Below are positions 8,147-15,473 of a stretch of 18,484 bases of DNA, piece by piece (within the stretch, counting starts at the first letter, position 1; the number at the start of each line of letters is the position of its first letter). This DNA is from Bacteroides sp. UBA1773 (lineage in GTDB: Bacteria > Bacteroidota > Bacteroidia > Bacteroidales > Bacteroidaceae), in contig DCGR01000025.1 in assembly GCA_002315285.1 (NCBI GenBank), forward strand, positions 1 through 18,484. The letters run 5' to 3'. A model generated the notes under the pieces. That model saw nothing but the letters and a program-made list of their open reading frames with translations, did not search any database and was not told the DNA's origin. The position numbers and the translations under genes are program-made.

Positions 8147-9267
8147 CCATCAACACAAAAATTCCGGACAGCTTCCATTACCGTCACGACATCTTCATCA
8201 GACATTCCGTAATACAGCGGCAAACGAACCACCGTGTCACCATAAAAGTCACACATCCTCAACACCCGGCCATCGTGCTTCGCCTTGAAATATTTGCTGC
8301 TGTGCAACGGGAAGTAATGAAATATGACCTTTATCCCTTTGTCGCTCATGAAGTCGGTAAACCTGTTCCTACAGTCCGACGAAGGGCACACAAGGTAAAA
8401 CATGTGGGCATTGTTGGTTGCATACTCCGGCACATACGGCATGCGAAGAGTACACGTACGACCGCTCAGCCCTTCATGGTATTTATTCCAGATGGCTTTT
8501 CTCCCTCGTTGCACCTCATCCAACGATTCGAGTTGGGCAAGCAGAAACGCAGCGTTCAGCTCGGATGGGAGAAAGCTGGAGCCAGTATCAACCCAACTGT
8601 ACTTGTTGACGATTCCCCTGAATGACTCGGCACGATTGGTGCCTTTCTCCCAAAGGAACTCAGCACGCCGGATCAGGCTCTCGTCATTGACTGCCAATAG
8701 TCCTCCTTCCCCGGCAGTAATGTTCTTTGTCTCATGAAACGAGAAAGCGCCCAAATGGCCTATGCTTCCCAAAGGCCTGCCTTTGTAATAGCTATCGATG
8801 CACTGAGCCGCATCTTCCACAACCATCAAATCATGTTTGGCAGCAAGACTCATAATAGGATCCATATCACAGGCAACGCCTGCATAATGCACCACTACAA
8901 TAGCTTTGGTCCTGTCTGTGATGAGAGGCTCTATCTGCTCCGCCTCCATGTTCGGGGTGTTTGTGCTGGAGTCGGCAAACACAATCCTTGCTCCTTCTCT
9001 GACAAATGCCAGAGCCGATGTCACGAACGTGTATGAAGGCACTATCACCTCATCTCCTGGCTTGATATTGCAGAGCATCGCACACATCTCGAGAGCATCG
9101 GTACCGGATGTCGTCAGCAGGACCTTCTTGAAACCGTATCTTTTTTCAAAAAAATCGTGGCACCTTTTGGTAAACGGTCCGTTGCCTCCTATCAGTCCAG
9201 ACTCTATTGCCTCTTTTATGTATTGTATTTCTTTCCCCGAGATGAATGGCTTGTTGAATGGAATCAT
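8143..9267 (-). CDS. rffA: DegT/DnrJ/EryC1/StrS sugar aminotransferase, RffA/WecE-like
   Basis: The 374-residue PLP enzyme is collinear with RffA/WecE, the dTDP-4-keto-6-deoxyglucose 4-aminotransferase of enterobacterial common antigen synthesis. Shared features are the MIPFN start, GGNGPFTKRC, LLTTSGTDALEM, PGDEVIVPSYTFV, VVHYAGVACDMDPIM, VVEDAAQ (Asp152 region), GAFSFHETKNITAGEGG with PLP-binding Lys181, EKGTNR, SSFLPSELNAAFLLAQLE, and AHMFYLV. It should transfer an amino group from glutamate to a 4-keto nucleotide sugar. No dTDP-glucose synthase or RmlB-like gene is nearby, so the true substrate may be a CDP- or UDP-4-keto sugar made by the SDR downstream. It is the first gene of the five-gene operon and ends in an ATGA overlap with the MATE-fusion gene (8143-8146). 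Confidence 0.9.
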   Translation of the reverse strand: MIPFNKPFISGKEIQYIKEAIESGLIGGNGPFTKRCHDFFEKRYGFKKVLLTTSGTDALEMCAMLCNIKPGDEVIVPSYTFVTSALAFVREGARIVFADSSTNTPNMEAEQIEPLITDRTKAIVVVHYAGVACDMDPIMSLAAKHDLMVVEDAAQCIDSYYKGRPLGSIGHLGAFSFHETKNITAGEGGLLAVNDESLIRRAEFLWEKGTNRAESFRGIVNKYSWVDTGSSFLPSELNAAFLLAQLESLDEVQRGRKAIWNKYHEGLSGRTCTLRMPYVPEYATNNAHMFYLVCPSSDCRNRFTDFMSDKGIKVIFHYFPLHSSKYFKAKHDGRVLRMCDFYGDTVVRLPLYYGMSDEDVVTVMEAVRNFCVDG

Positions 9268-9304
9268 TTTATAATCACATTAAATTGATAACATGTTGAA
9301 TACA

Positions 9305-9348
9305 CAAAGATATGGGATGCCCCATATTTTTCACCCGCAAAACGGGTG
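9305..9348. promoter_or_regulatory. Tandem inverted repeats in the leader of the nucleotide-sugar operon, possible operator
   Basis: Two perfect inverted repeats lie 40-80 bases before the rffA start. One is ATATGGG (9310-9316) with CCCATAT (9321-9327) and a 4-nt centre. The other is CACCCG (9332-9337) with CGGGTG (9343-9348) and a 5-nt centre. On the minus strand a TATCTTTG (-7-like box, 9305-9312) overlaps the first repeat, but no -33 box lies at the right spacing. They could be protein-binding operators or RNA hairpins in the leader transcribed from 9415-9446. Confidence 0.4.
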
Positions 9349-9414
9349 GAATGTGAACCGGTTGTTTTCATTGGTTTTTGTCGATGACCGAACTTTCTAC
9401 GATGAATATTGCCG

Positions 9415-9446
9415 CAAATATAACACATTCCGCCGAAATGCACAAT
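9415..9446 (-). promoter_or_regulatory. Main promoter of the five-gene nucleotide-sugar operon
   Basis: On the minus strand ATTG (9443-9446) and TATATTTG (9415-9422) are separated by 20 nt, matching the Bacteroidota -33/-7 pattern. The implied leader to rffA is about 140 nt and contains the inverted repeats at 9310-9348. About 55 bases around this promoter match the promoter at 3054-3085, including the spacer core TCGGC and the downstream GCGGCAATA. Confidence 0.7.
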
Positions 9447-9495
9447 TTTTTTGGGAAATACACGAAGGGGAAGTACCTAATATCAATAATCTTCG

Positions 9496-9503
9496 TAATT
9501 TTG
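9496..9503 (+). promoter_or_regulatory. Candidate -7 box for the VOC gene
   Basis: TAATTTTG matches TAnnTTTG on the plus strand and is followed by CCGCAA. It lies 98 bases before the VOC start and is divergent from the promoter at 9415-9446. I find no TTG-type -33 box at the right distance, so this is a partial match. Confidence 0.4.
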
Positions 9504-9517
9504 CCGCAACCATTTTC

Positions 9518-9588
9518 ATTCACCATTCCATAACCCACCATTGACCATCCGTGTGAGATTGAACAAACCATAATCCAAAATTCCAAAT
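9518..9588 (+). repeat. Degenerate heptad repeat tract
   Basis: The leader of the VOC gene reads in steps of about seven bases: ATTCACC, ATTCCAT, AACCCACC (one extra base), ATTGACC, and after a short gap CCATAAT, CCAAAAT, TCCAAAT. The units are imperfect and only a handful are clear. A related string with the same ACCCACCATT core precedes yaaA (14691-14712), and a differently sequenced heptad tract lies at 15474-15522. Confidence 0.4.
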
Positions 9589-9601
9589 CGACACAACCAT
9601 C

Positions 9602-10555
9602 ATGACAAGCAAAATTCGTTCATTAGCCACAATGGCAATACTGATGTTGCCTTTGTGGATGTGTGCCCAGCACATCAAGCCCCTGCGCCCCACCATTTTG
9701 GGCATTGCCCACATCGGTCTCTACACCGATGACATGGCCAATACGGCCGCCTTCTTCACCGACTACTTGGGTTTTGGCGAGCCATACTACCTTCGCCGCG
9801 AGGGGAAACCCACGGTGATGTTCATCAAGATCAACGACCGCCAATACGTGGAGTTTGTGGAAGACACCGGGCAGCGGAAAGTGAAATACCGTCACACGGC
9901 TTTCCAGACTGGCGACATAGAGGCCATGCGCGTGTATCTGCGCACCCAAGGGCTGACTGTCCCCGATGAGGTGAGCGACACGGGATTGGGGTTCAAGTAT
10001 TTCCTCACCACCGACTTCAACGGTCATGAAGTGGAATTCCTGGAATATACCGACAAAGGACTGCTGGCCGAACACATGGGCGAAAACATGCCCGACACAC
10101 GCATTTCCGAGGTGATGAGCCATGTGGGCTGGTGTTGTCCCGATGCTGCCCGCGACATGGCATTCTACGGCTACCTGTTGGGATTCGACGAATTCTGGCG
10201 CGGTGGCGCCAACCCGGCAAAGACTTCATGGATAAAGATGTACCTGCCCGAAAGCACCGACTACATTGAACTGATGCTCTACGACCACGAGCTGTCGGTG
10301 AGCGAGTTGGGCAGTCTCAACCACATGAACCTGGATGTGAACGATGTGAACGCCACCAAACAGCTGCTCGACACCCGCAAACTGCCCGAAGGCTGCACGG
10401 GAGCAGGACAACAACGCAAGGGCATCAACGGATTTGGACAGACCAACACCTATCTGAAGGACAAGACGCGCGTGGAAGTGATGACAAAAGTACCCTTAGG
10501 TGGTGCTCCGTCAGCCTCTACCTGGGGGGTTCCCCAACGGATTGCACACGAGTGA
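9602..10555 (+). CDS. Exported two-domain VOC (glyoxalase/dioxygenase superfamily) protein
   Basis: The 317-residue product has an N-terminal signal peptide (about residues 1-22, ending LPLWMCAQ), so it is likely periplasmic. Two vicinal-oxygen-chelate modules follow. The first (about 33-150) contains IAHIGLYTDDMANTAAFF with His37, VEFVED (Glu84) and VEFLEYTD (Glu146). The second (about 170-295) contains SHVGWCCPDAARDMAFY with His174, IELMLYD (Glu223), LNHMNLDV (His241) and VEVMTKV (Glu292). These His and Glu residues fit metal ligands of the superfamily, whose members include glyoxalases, epimerases and extradiol dioxygenases; the reaction is not predictable here. The last 18 or so residues after VEVMTKVPLG run through the 3' end of the convergent nhaC-like gene (38-bp overlap) and may be a non-homologous tail. 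Near the exported Gfo/Idh genes it could act on an oxidised sugar, which is inference. Confidence 0.85.
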   Translation: MTSKIRSLATMAILMLPLWMCAQHIKPLRPTILGIAHIGLYTDDMANTAAFFTDYLGFGEPYYLRREGKPTVMFIKINDRQYVEFVEDTGQRKVKYRHTAFQTGDIEAMRVYLRTQGLTVPDEVSDTGLGFKYFLTTDFNGHEVEFLEYTDKGLLAEHMGENMPDTRISEVMSHVGWCCPDAARDMAFYGYLLGFDEFWRGGANPAKTSWIKMYLPESTDYIELMLYDHELSVSELGSLNHMNLDVNDVNATKQLLDTRKLPEGCTGAGQQRKGINGFGQTNTYLKDKTRVEVMTKVPLGGAPSASTWGVPQRIAHE

Positions 10556-12017
10556 TCCTCCAACCCGTCGCAGCCACCAACATGCTCATGAGTGGACTTG
10601 CCAGATTGAAAATGCAGTAAGGCAGGTAAGTGAGCGTGGCAACCCCCAATACGGTGGCCTGAGTCATGCCGCAACTGTTCCAAGGTATCAGTACCGAGGT
10701 CACGGTTACGGCATCTTCCGTCGTACGCGAAAGCAAACGGCTCTCATAACCTTTCTCCCCATAAATGTCGCGAAAGAAGTTGGTGGTAAGGATGATCGAC
10801 ATGTATTGGTCGCCCGTGGTCAGGTTCATCACGAAACCTGTCACCACCGTCGATGTCACCAGGCCGAAAGTGCTTTTGATGATGCTGACCAACGAAACCA
10901 ACATGCCTCGCAACATGCCGCTTGCCACCATGGCCGAGCCAAAACAGAGGGCACACACGATGAGCCACACAGTGCTCAACATGCCCACCATGCCACCAGT
11001 CTTCACCAGACTGTCCAAACTGTCGAAACCTGTCTGCACCGAAGTAGATGCAAAAAACGTGGTCATCAATCCCTTCACCAATTCTGCGGTGCTTCCCACA
11101 CCAGCAACCACTCCTTCGTGCGTAATGGCCGTGAGGATGTGGGGCTGGAATATCAGAGCGAATACACCCGCCGTAAGCGCCGAAAGAAACAACGTAATCA
11201 GTGCATTCAGCTTTTTGGCAATCAGCCACAGGGTGATGACAGGCACCAACAGGGTCCATAAGGAAATGTGGAACGTGTCTTGCAATCCGTCCAGATAGAA
11301 CGCCACATCCACATTGCCGTTGCTTGCAAGTGCCAGACCCACACAGAGAAACACCATGATAGTGAGCAGAAACGAAGGCAGGGTGGTGAACAGCATGTAG
11401 CGGATATGTTGGAACAGATCAGTGCCTGTACACGACGAGGCCAATATGGTCGTGTCGCTCATTGGCGAAATCTTGTCGCCAAAATAGGCACCTGAGATGA
11501 TGGCACCAGCCGACCAACCCACCGGTACGCCAATGGCCTTTCCGACACCCAGTAATGCCACACCGATGGTGGCAATCGTTGACCAGGAACTACCTGTAAG
11601 CAACGATACAGCTGCACAAATCACACAGGATGACACCAAGAAAAATCGGGGAGAGAGAATCTGTATGCCATAATAAATCAAGGTGGGCACCACCCCACTT
11701 ACCATCCACGCACCAGCCATCATACCTATCATCAGCAACACAATCAGCGACACGGAGGTGTCGGCAAAAGTCTTTTTCAGGGCGTCCTCAAACACCTGCC
11801 AGCGGATCTTGTACACCAGCATCGAAATGGTTATACATACACCAGCCGAAAACAACAACGAGAACTGACTGCTACCACTCAACGTATCGCCCTCAAAGAG
11901 CAGGTTCGACAACAGCAACAACCCGACAAGCGCCAAGGCAGGAATAAGTGAGACAAGCGGATGGGGAAGCCCCGTGAGACCGGGGTTGGATTGAGGCTTT
12001 TCTGTATTGTTTTGCAT
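10518..12017 (-). CDS. Na+/H+ antiporter, NhaC family
   Basis: The 499-residue inner-membrane protein has about twelve hydrophobic segments. Typical NhaC-family features are LIVLLMIGMMAGAWMVSGVVPTLIYYG, SLLTGSSWSTIATIGVALLGVG and GAYFGDKISPMSDTTILASS, the latter with conserved polar and acidic residues in the transport core. It should exchange Na+ for H+ or, as for some relatives, couple ions to malate/lactate or amino-acid exchange. It is a single-gene unit. Its last 38 bases overlap the end of the convergent VOC gene. A TACCTTTG -7 box lies upstream at 12064-12071. The C-terminal residues after the last helix (ITRVQSVGEPPR) are encoded in the overlap. Confidence 0.9.
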   Translation of the reverse strand: MQNNTEKPQSNPGLTGLPHPLVSLIPALALVGLLLLSNLLFEGDTLSGSSQFSLLFSAGVCITISMLVYKIRWQVFEDALKKTFADTSVSLIVLLMIGMMAGAWMVSGVVPTLIYYGIQILSPRFFLVSSCVICAAVSLLTGSSWSTIATIGVALLGVGKAIGVPVGWSAGAIISGAYFGDKISPMSDTTILASSCTGTDLFQHIRYMLFTTLPSFLLTIMVFLCVGLALASNGNVDVAFYLDGLQDTFHISLWTLLVPVITLWLIAKKLNALITLFLSALTAGVFALIFQPHILTAITHEGVVAGVGSTAELVKGLMTTFFASTSVQTGFDSLDSLVKTGGMVGMLSTVWLIVCALCFGSAMVASGMLRGMLVSLVSIIKSTFGLVTSTVVTGFVMNLTTGDQYMSIILTTNFFRDIYGEKGYESRLLSRTTEDAVTVTSVLIPWNSCGMTQATVLGVATLTYLPYCIFNLASPLMSMLVAATGWRITRVQSVGEPPR

Positions 12018-12063
12018 TGCAGTTTGATGTTATTGAAATGGCTGATGATAAATGAAATGTGGA

Positions 12064-12071
12064 CAAAGGTA
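12064..12071 (-). promoter_or_regulatory. Candidate -7 box for the NhaC-family gene
   Basis: TACCTTTG on the minus strand fits TAnnTTTG and would give a leader of about 40 nt. No TTG box is found 19-21 nt upstream. Confidence 0.4.
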
Positions 12072-12210
12072 ATTCTTTTTGGTCAATGAGAAGGATTACT
12101 CCATGCATATTTTGACATGCAAACGGCAAAAATCACTGCACTAATGGCGGTTTTTTGGAAATTCACCATGCAAAAATCAAAATATCCATCCATATTCCAC
12201 AAAATCCTTT

Positions 12211-12218
12211 TATATTTG
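12211..12218 (+). promoter_or_regulatory. Candidate -7 box for the Gfo/Idh/MocA gene pair
   Basis: TATATTTG is a perfect TAnnTTTG match, followed by CGAAC, 62 bases before the chosen start of the first Gfo/Idh gene. The -33 region is not recognisable. Confidence 0.5.
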
Positions 12219-12280
12219 CGAACAAACGTAAAATCGAAATTTCACACTCAAAATTCATGTCTTTCACACATCATCGTATC

Positions 12281-13291
12281 ATGAAAAGAATTCTTTCCAT
12301 TCTGTTCCTGTCGGCCACCTGCATCACCATGCTGCCCCAACAGATAGTCCGTTTGGGCTTGGTTGGCCTCGACACGTCCCATTCCACTGCCTTCACCGAA
12401 ATCATCAACGGCGGCAATCCCAACGCCTATGGCGGAAAATACAAGATTGTGGCAGCCTATCCCTATGGGTCGAAAGTCATTGAGTCGAGCCATTCGCGCA
12501 TTCCCGGCTACACCGAGAAGGTGAAAGCCCTGGGAGTGGAGATCTGTGGCAGCATTGCGGAACTGCTAAGCAAGGTCGATTGCGTGTTTCTTGAAACCAA
12601 CGACGGCCGGGTACATCTGGAGCAGGCAGCCGAGATATTCAAATCGTGCAAGCGTGTTTTCATCGACAAGCCGTTGGGCGGCACGTTGGGCGAGACCATA
12701 GCCATTTGTGAGCTTGCCAGACAATATGGTGTGCAGATGTTTTCATCGTCGGCATTGCGCTTCAGCGCCAAAAGCCAGGAACTGCGACAAGGCAAGCATG
12801 GCAAGGTGCTGGGTGCCGACTGCTACAGTCCCCACCACCCCGAGGCCACTCATCCCGACTTCGGCTTTTACGGCATTCATGGCATAGAGAGCCTGTTCAC
12901 CGTCATGGGACGTGGTTGCCAGAGCGTAAGCCGCACTCACACCGACATTGGCGACATCTGTGTAGGCATGTGGGACGAGAACCGCTTGGGCACATTCCGC
13001 GCCATCTGTCACAATCCATCCGGATATGGCGGCACCGCATTCACCGAGAAAGGCATTGTGCCTGTAGGAGGCTACGAAGGCTACAAGCCCATGCTCGACG
13101 AGATACTGAAGTTCTTCGACACCGGCATTGCGCCTATCGACAACGAGGAGACCATCGAAATCTTCGTCTTCATGAAAGCATCCAACCTGTCGTTGCAACG
13201 CGGCGGCAAGGCCGTAACCATGCGCGAGGCCTACGAAGCCGGACAGAGAGAAGCAAGGAAACTATTAAAACCATACAAGAAACAATCATGA
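12281..13291 (+). CDS. Exported Gfo/Idh/MocA-family oxidoreductase
   Basis: The 336-residue protein is called from the ATG at 12281 because this gives a standard signal peptide (MKRILSILFLSATCITML). An in-frame ATG at 12257 and further upstream codons would put charged residues in front. After cleavage near residue 18-20 the NAD(P)-binding strand reads VRLGLVGLDTSHS (23-35), lacking the normal GxGxxG and keeping a GLDTSH variant seen in some sugar oxidoreductases. VFIDKPLGGT (126-135) holds the family lysine (Lys130, the EKP position), and YGIHGIESLF (197-206) carries the expected His200. The product should oxidise or reduce a sugar carbon with bound nicotinamide in the periplasm. It overlaps the next Gfo/Idh gene by 4 bases (ATGA), so the two are probably co-translated. 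Substrate is unknown. Confidence 0.85.
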   Translation: MKRILSILFLSATCITMLPQQIVRLGLVGLDTSHSTAFTEIINGGNPNAYGGKYKIVAAYPYGSKVIESSHSRIPGYTEKVKALGVEICGSIAELLSKVDCVFLETNDGRVHLEQAAEIFKSCKRVFIDKPLGGTLGETIAICELARQYGVQMFSSSALRFSAKSQELRQGKHGKVLGADCYSPHHPEATHPDFGFYGIHGIESLFTVMGRGCQSVSRTHTDIGDICVGMWDENRLGTFRAICHNPSGYGGTAFTEKGIVPVGGYEGYKPMLDEILKFFDTGIAPIDNEETIEIFVFMKASNLSLQRGGKAVTMREAYEAGQREARKLLKPYKKQS

Positions 13292-14628
13292 GCTCACGAC
13301 GCAATTTCCTAAAGCAGGCTGCTGCCGTAGCCGCCACCGCAGTGACAGGCAGCACCGCCACCTCCTTCGCTATGCCTAAAAGTAGTGTGCTGGGAGCCAA
13401 CGAACGTATCAACCTGGCCATTGTGGGCGTAAACGCCCGCGGATTGGCCCACTCCATCAATTTCGCAAAATCCAAAGGCTGCAAGGTCGGACTCATCTGC
13501 GACTGCGACACACAAGCCATGGCCCGCGCCCAGGACGAGGTGAACAAGATTACGGGCAACCGCCCGCAAGGCGAACAGGACATCCGTCGGATGCTCGAAA
13601 ACAAGGACATCGACGCTGTGGTCATTGCCACCCCCGACCACTGGCACGCTCCTGCAGCCATCATGGCCATGCAAGCCGACAAGCATGTATATTTGGAGAA
13701 ACCCACCAGTCACAACATCAGCGAGAACGACCTGTTGGTGCGTGCCGCTGCCAAGTATCGGAAAGTGGTTCAGGTGGGCAACCAACGCCGCTCATGGCCC
13801 AACCTCATCGAGGGCATCAAGCTCCTGCACGATGGCAAGATTGGCACGGTACGCTTCGGCAAGGGATGGTACATCAACCATCGGGCAAGCATCGGGAAAG
13901 GCAAGGTGGTGCCTGTGCCTGCACACATCGACTGGGACTTGTGGCAGGGACCCGCCCCACGCACCGAGTTCCACGACAATTACCTGCACTACAACTGGCA
14001 CTGGTTCTGGCATTGGGGCACCGGAGAGGCACTCAACAACGGCATGCACTATGTCGATATACTGCGTTGGGGCTTGAAGGAGGATTATCCCGTCATGGTG
14101 TCGTCAGTGGGTGGTCGCTATCATTTCACCGATGATGATTGGGAAACACCCGACACCCAGCTCATCAGCTTCCAGTTTGCCGACGGAGCATCCTTCTATT
14201 GGGAGGGACGCAGTTGCAATGCCTTGAAGATGGATGGGCAATCATCGGGAATGACCTTCTACGGAGACAATGGTTCTCTGCATTTCACAGGAGGCAACCA
14301 ATATACACTGTACGATGAAGCCGGAAAAGAGATACTGACAAAAACCAATGGTGAGAAATTCGACACAGCCAACACCATCAGTCCGTCGGAGGCACTTGAC
14401 CAATACCACTATCAGAACTGGTTCGATGGCATCCGTCTGGGCGACAAACTCCACTCCGACATCTGCGAAGCCTGTCTGAGCACCCATTTAGTACAGCTGG
14501 GAAACATTGCACAGCGCATAGGACATTCGCTACAGATTGACCCGCTCACAGGCAGGATCATCGGCGACCTCGAAGCGCAGAAATTCTACAGCCGGGAGTA
14601 CGAGCCTGGTTGGGAAATCCACGTGTGA
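13288..14628 (+). CDS. Tat-exported Gfo/Idh/MocA-family oxidoreductase
   Basis: The 446-residue product starts at 13288, where ATG overlaps the previous stop as ATGA. The N-terminus SSRRNFLKQAAAVAATAV is a twin-arginine signal, consistent with export after cofactor binding in the cytoplasm. The Rossmann domain shows LAIVGVNARG (43-52), VVIATPDHWHAPAA (111-124) and VYLEKPTSHN with Lys138. The C-terminal part has NWHWFWHWGTGEALNNGMHYVDILRWGL with His254 at the usual catalytic position. It belongs to the bacterial subgroup common in Bacteroidota and Planctomycetes; some members act on glycosides by NAD-dependent oxidation at C3. Together with the preceding gene it forms an exported oxidoreductase pair. 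GH109 is less likely because its signature motifs are not seen. Confidence 0.9.
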   Translation: MSSRRNFLKQAAAVAATAVTGSTATSFAMPKSSVLGANERINLAIVGVNARGLAHSINFAKSKGCKVGLICDCDTQAMARAQDEVNKITGNRPQGEQDIRRMLENKDIDAVVIATPDHWHAPAAIMAMQADKHVYLEKPTSHNISENDLLVRAAAKYRKVVQVGNQRRSWPNLIEGIKLLHDGKIGTVRFGKGWYINHRASIGKGKVVPVPAHIDWDLWQGPAPRTEFHDNYLHYNWHWFWHWGTGEALNNGMHYVDILRWGLKEDYPVMVSSVGGRYHFTDDDWETPDTQLISFQFADGASFYWEGRSCNALKMDGQSSGMTFYGDNGSLHFTGGNQYTLYDEAGKEILTKTNGEKFDTANTISPSEALDQYHYQNWFDGIRLGDKLHSDICEACLSTHLVQLGNIAQRIGHSLQIDPLTGRIIGDLEAQKFYSREYEPGWEIHV

Positions 14629-14644
14629 CTCCCTCACTCCCCAC

Positions 14645-14688
14645 CCGGATGCGCCAACCATGCCTTCACCCGCATCAGGTGCATCCGG
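14645..14688 (+). repeat. Inverted repeat between the Gfo/Idh gene and yaaA
   Basis: CCGGATGC (14645-14652) and GCATCCGG (14681-14688) are perfectly complementary. Three more pairs, one a G-U wobble, extend the stem to 11 bp around a loop of about 22 nt. Inside, GATGC and a second GCATC (14672-14676) allow an alternative pairing. No T-run follows, so it is not a standard terminator. It may be a read-through structure, an RNA control element before yaaA, or a small repeat. Confidence 0.5.
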
Positions 14689-14712
14689 CAATTACCTACC
14701 CACCATTATTCC

Positions 14713-15468
14713 ATGCAGATACTCTTGGCCAATGCTAAAACCATGCGCGACAGTTGCCCGCAACTGCCCCTTTCGTCGCCGCTGTTCCAGTCGGTGGCCA
14801 ATGCCTTGGCCCTAAGCATGGCCGAACTCGACATTGAGGACCTTGCCGAACAACTCGACTGCAACCTGCAACTTGCCACTGAAAACTGGAAACGTTACCA
14901 GGAATTTTTCGCTGCAACGCCCTTGCCAGCCATCATGGCCTACAACGGACAAGCCTACAAGCACCTACGTGCCCATACGCTATCATCCGAAACACTCCAC
15001 TTCGCCCAGCAACACCTTTGGATTACCTGTTTCCTTTACGGCCTGCTGCGCCCCATGGACGCTATCGTACCCTATCGCATGGAGCATTCCACACGTCTCA
15101 CCGCTACTGACGACATCCCCATGAACCGTTTTTGGGCCGACATGCTCACCCAAGTGCTCATCGACAGTGTGAAAGCTGATGACGGTGTGCTCGTCCACCT
15201 ATCCACTGAGGAATACGAGCACCTCTTTCACTGGAAACAAGTGTGCAGTCAAGTACAGGTGGTGCAACCACTGTTCTACGTGCAAAACGGACAACGTCTG
15301 AAAATGCAAGCCGTCTGGGCCAAGACCTGTCGCGGTGCCATGACGCGCTTTATTCTGGAGCACCGGCTTCGCCACCCTGCCGACCTTTGCGCCTTCAGCT
15401 ACGAGGGTTTCAAGTACGCTCCCCAACATGGCGACGTGCTCCACCCCCACTTCATCCTCACGGCTTGA
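14713..15468 (+). CDS. yaaA: Peroxide stress protein YaaA (DUF328/UPF0246)
   Basis: The 251-residue cytoplasmic protein aligns by eye along its length with E. coli YaaA. It has MQILLANAKTM near the start (family MLILISPAKT), AIMAYNGQAYKHLRA (73-87), FAQQHLWITCFLYGLLRPMDAIVPYRMEHSTRL, FWADMLTQVL, VHLSTEEYEHLF, VWAKTCRGAMTRFILEHRL and AFSYEGFKYA. YaaA lowers intracellular iron and protects DNA and proteins in peroxide stress; it binds DNA and is known in oxidative-stress regulons. The usual Ser-Pro-Ala-Lys motif is Asn-Ala-Lys here. The gene follows the Gfo/Idh pair by 84 bases, an interval with an inverted repeat, so it may be transcribed with them or separately. Start chosen as the first ATG that gives the family N-terminus. 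Confidence 0.9.
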   Translation: MQILLANAKTMRDSCPQLPLSSPLFQSVANALALSMAELDIEDLAEQLDCNLQLATENWKRYQEFFAATPLPAIMAYNGQAYKHLRAHTLSSETLHFAQQHLWITCFLYGLLRPMDAIVPYRMEHSTRLTATDDIPMNRFWADMLTQVLIDSVKADDGVLVHLSTEEYEHLFHWKQVCSQVQVVQPLFYVQNGQRLKMQAVWAKTCRGAMTRFILEHRLRHPADLCAFSYEGFKYAPQHGDVLHPHFILTA

Positions 15469-15473
15469 ACAGT

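Noticed and set aside
10500..11261. 253-codon plus-strand frame rich in His and Gln
   Set aside because: Antisense shadow of the NhaC-family gene, with composition typical of a reversed membrane-protein gene.
12916..13287. 5' extension of the Tat-exported Gfo/Idh frame
   Set aside because: It overlaps the preceding Gfo/Idh gene in another frame and would bury the Tat signal inside the protein; ATG at 13288 restores it and gives a normal ATGA junction.
13288..14628. GH109 (NAD-dependent alpha-N-acetylgalactosaminidase) assignment
   Set aside because: The Tat signal and Gfo/Idh fold fit, but the GH109-specific motifs are not visible; the general oxidoreductase call is safer.
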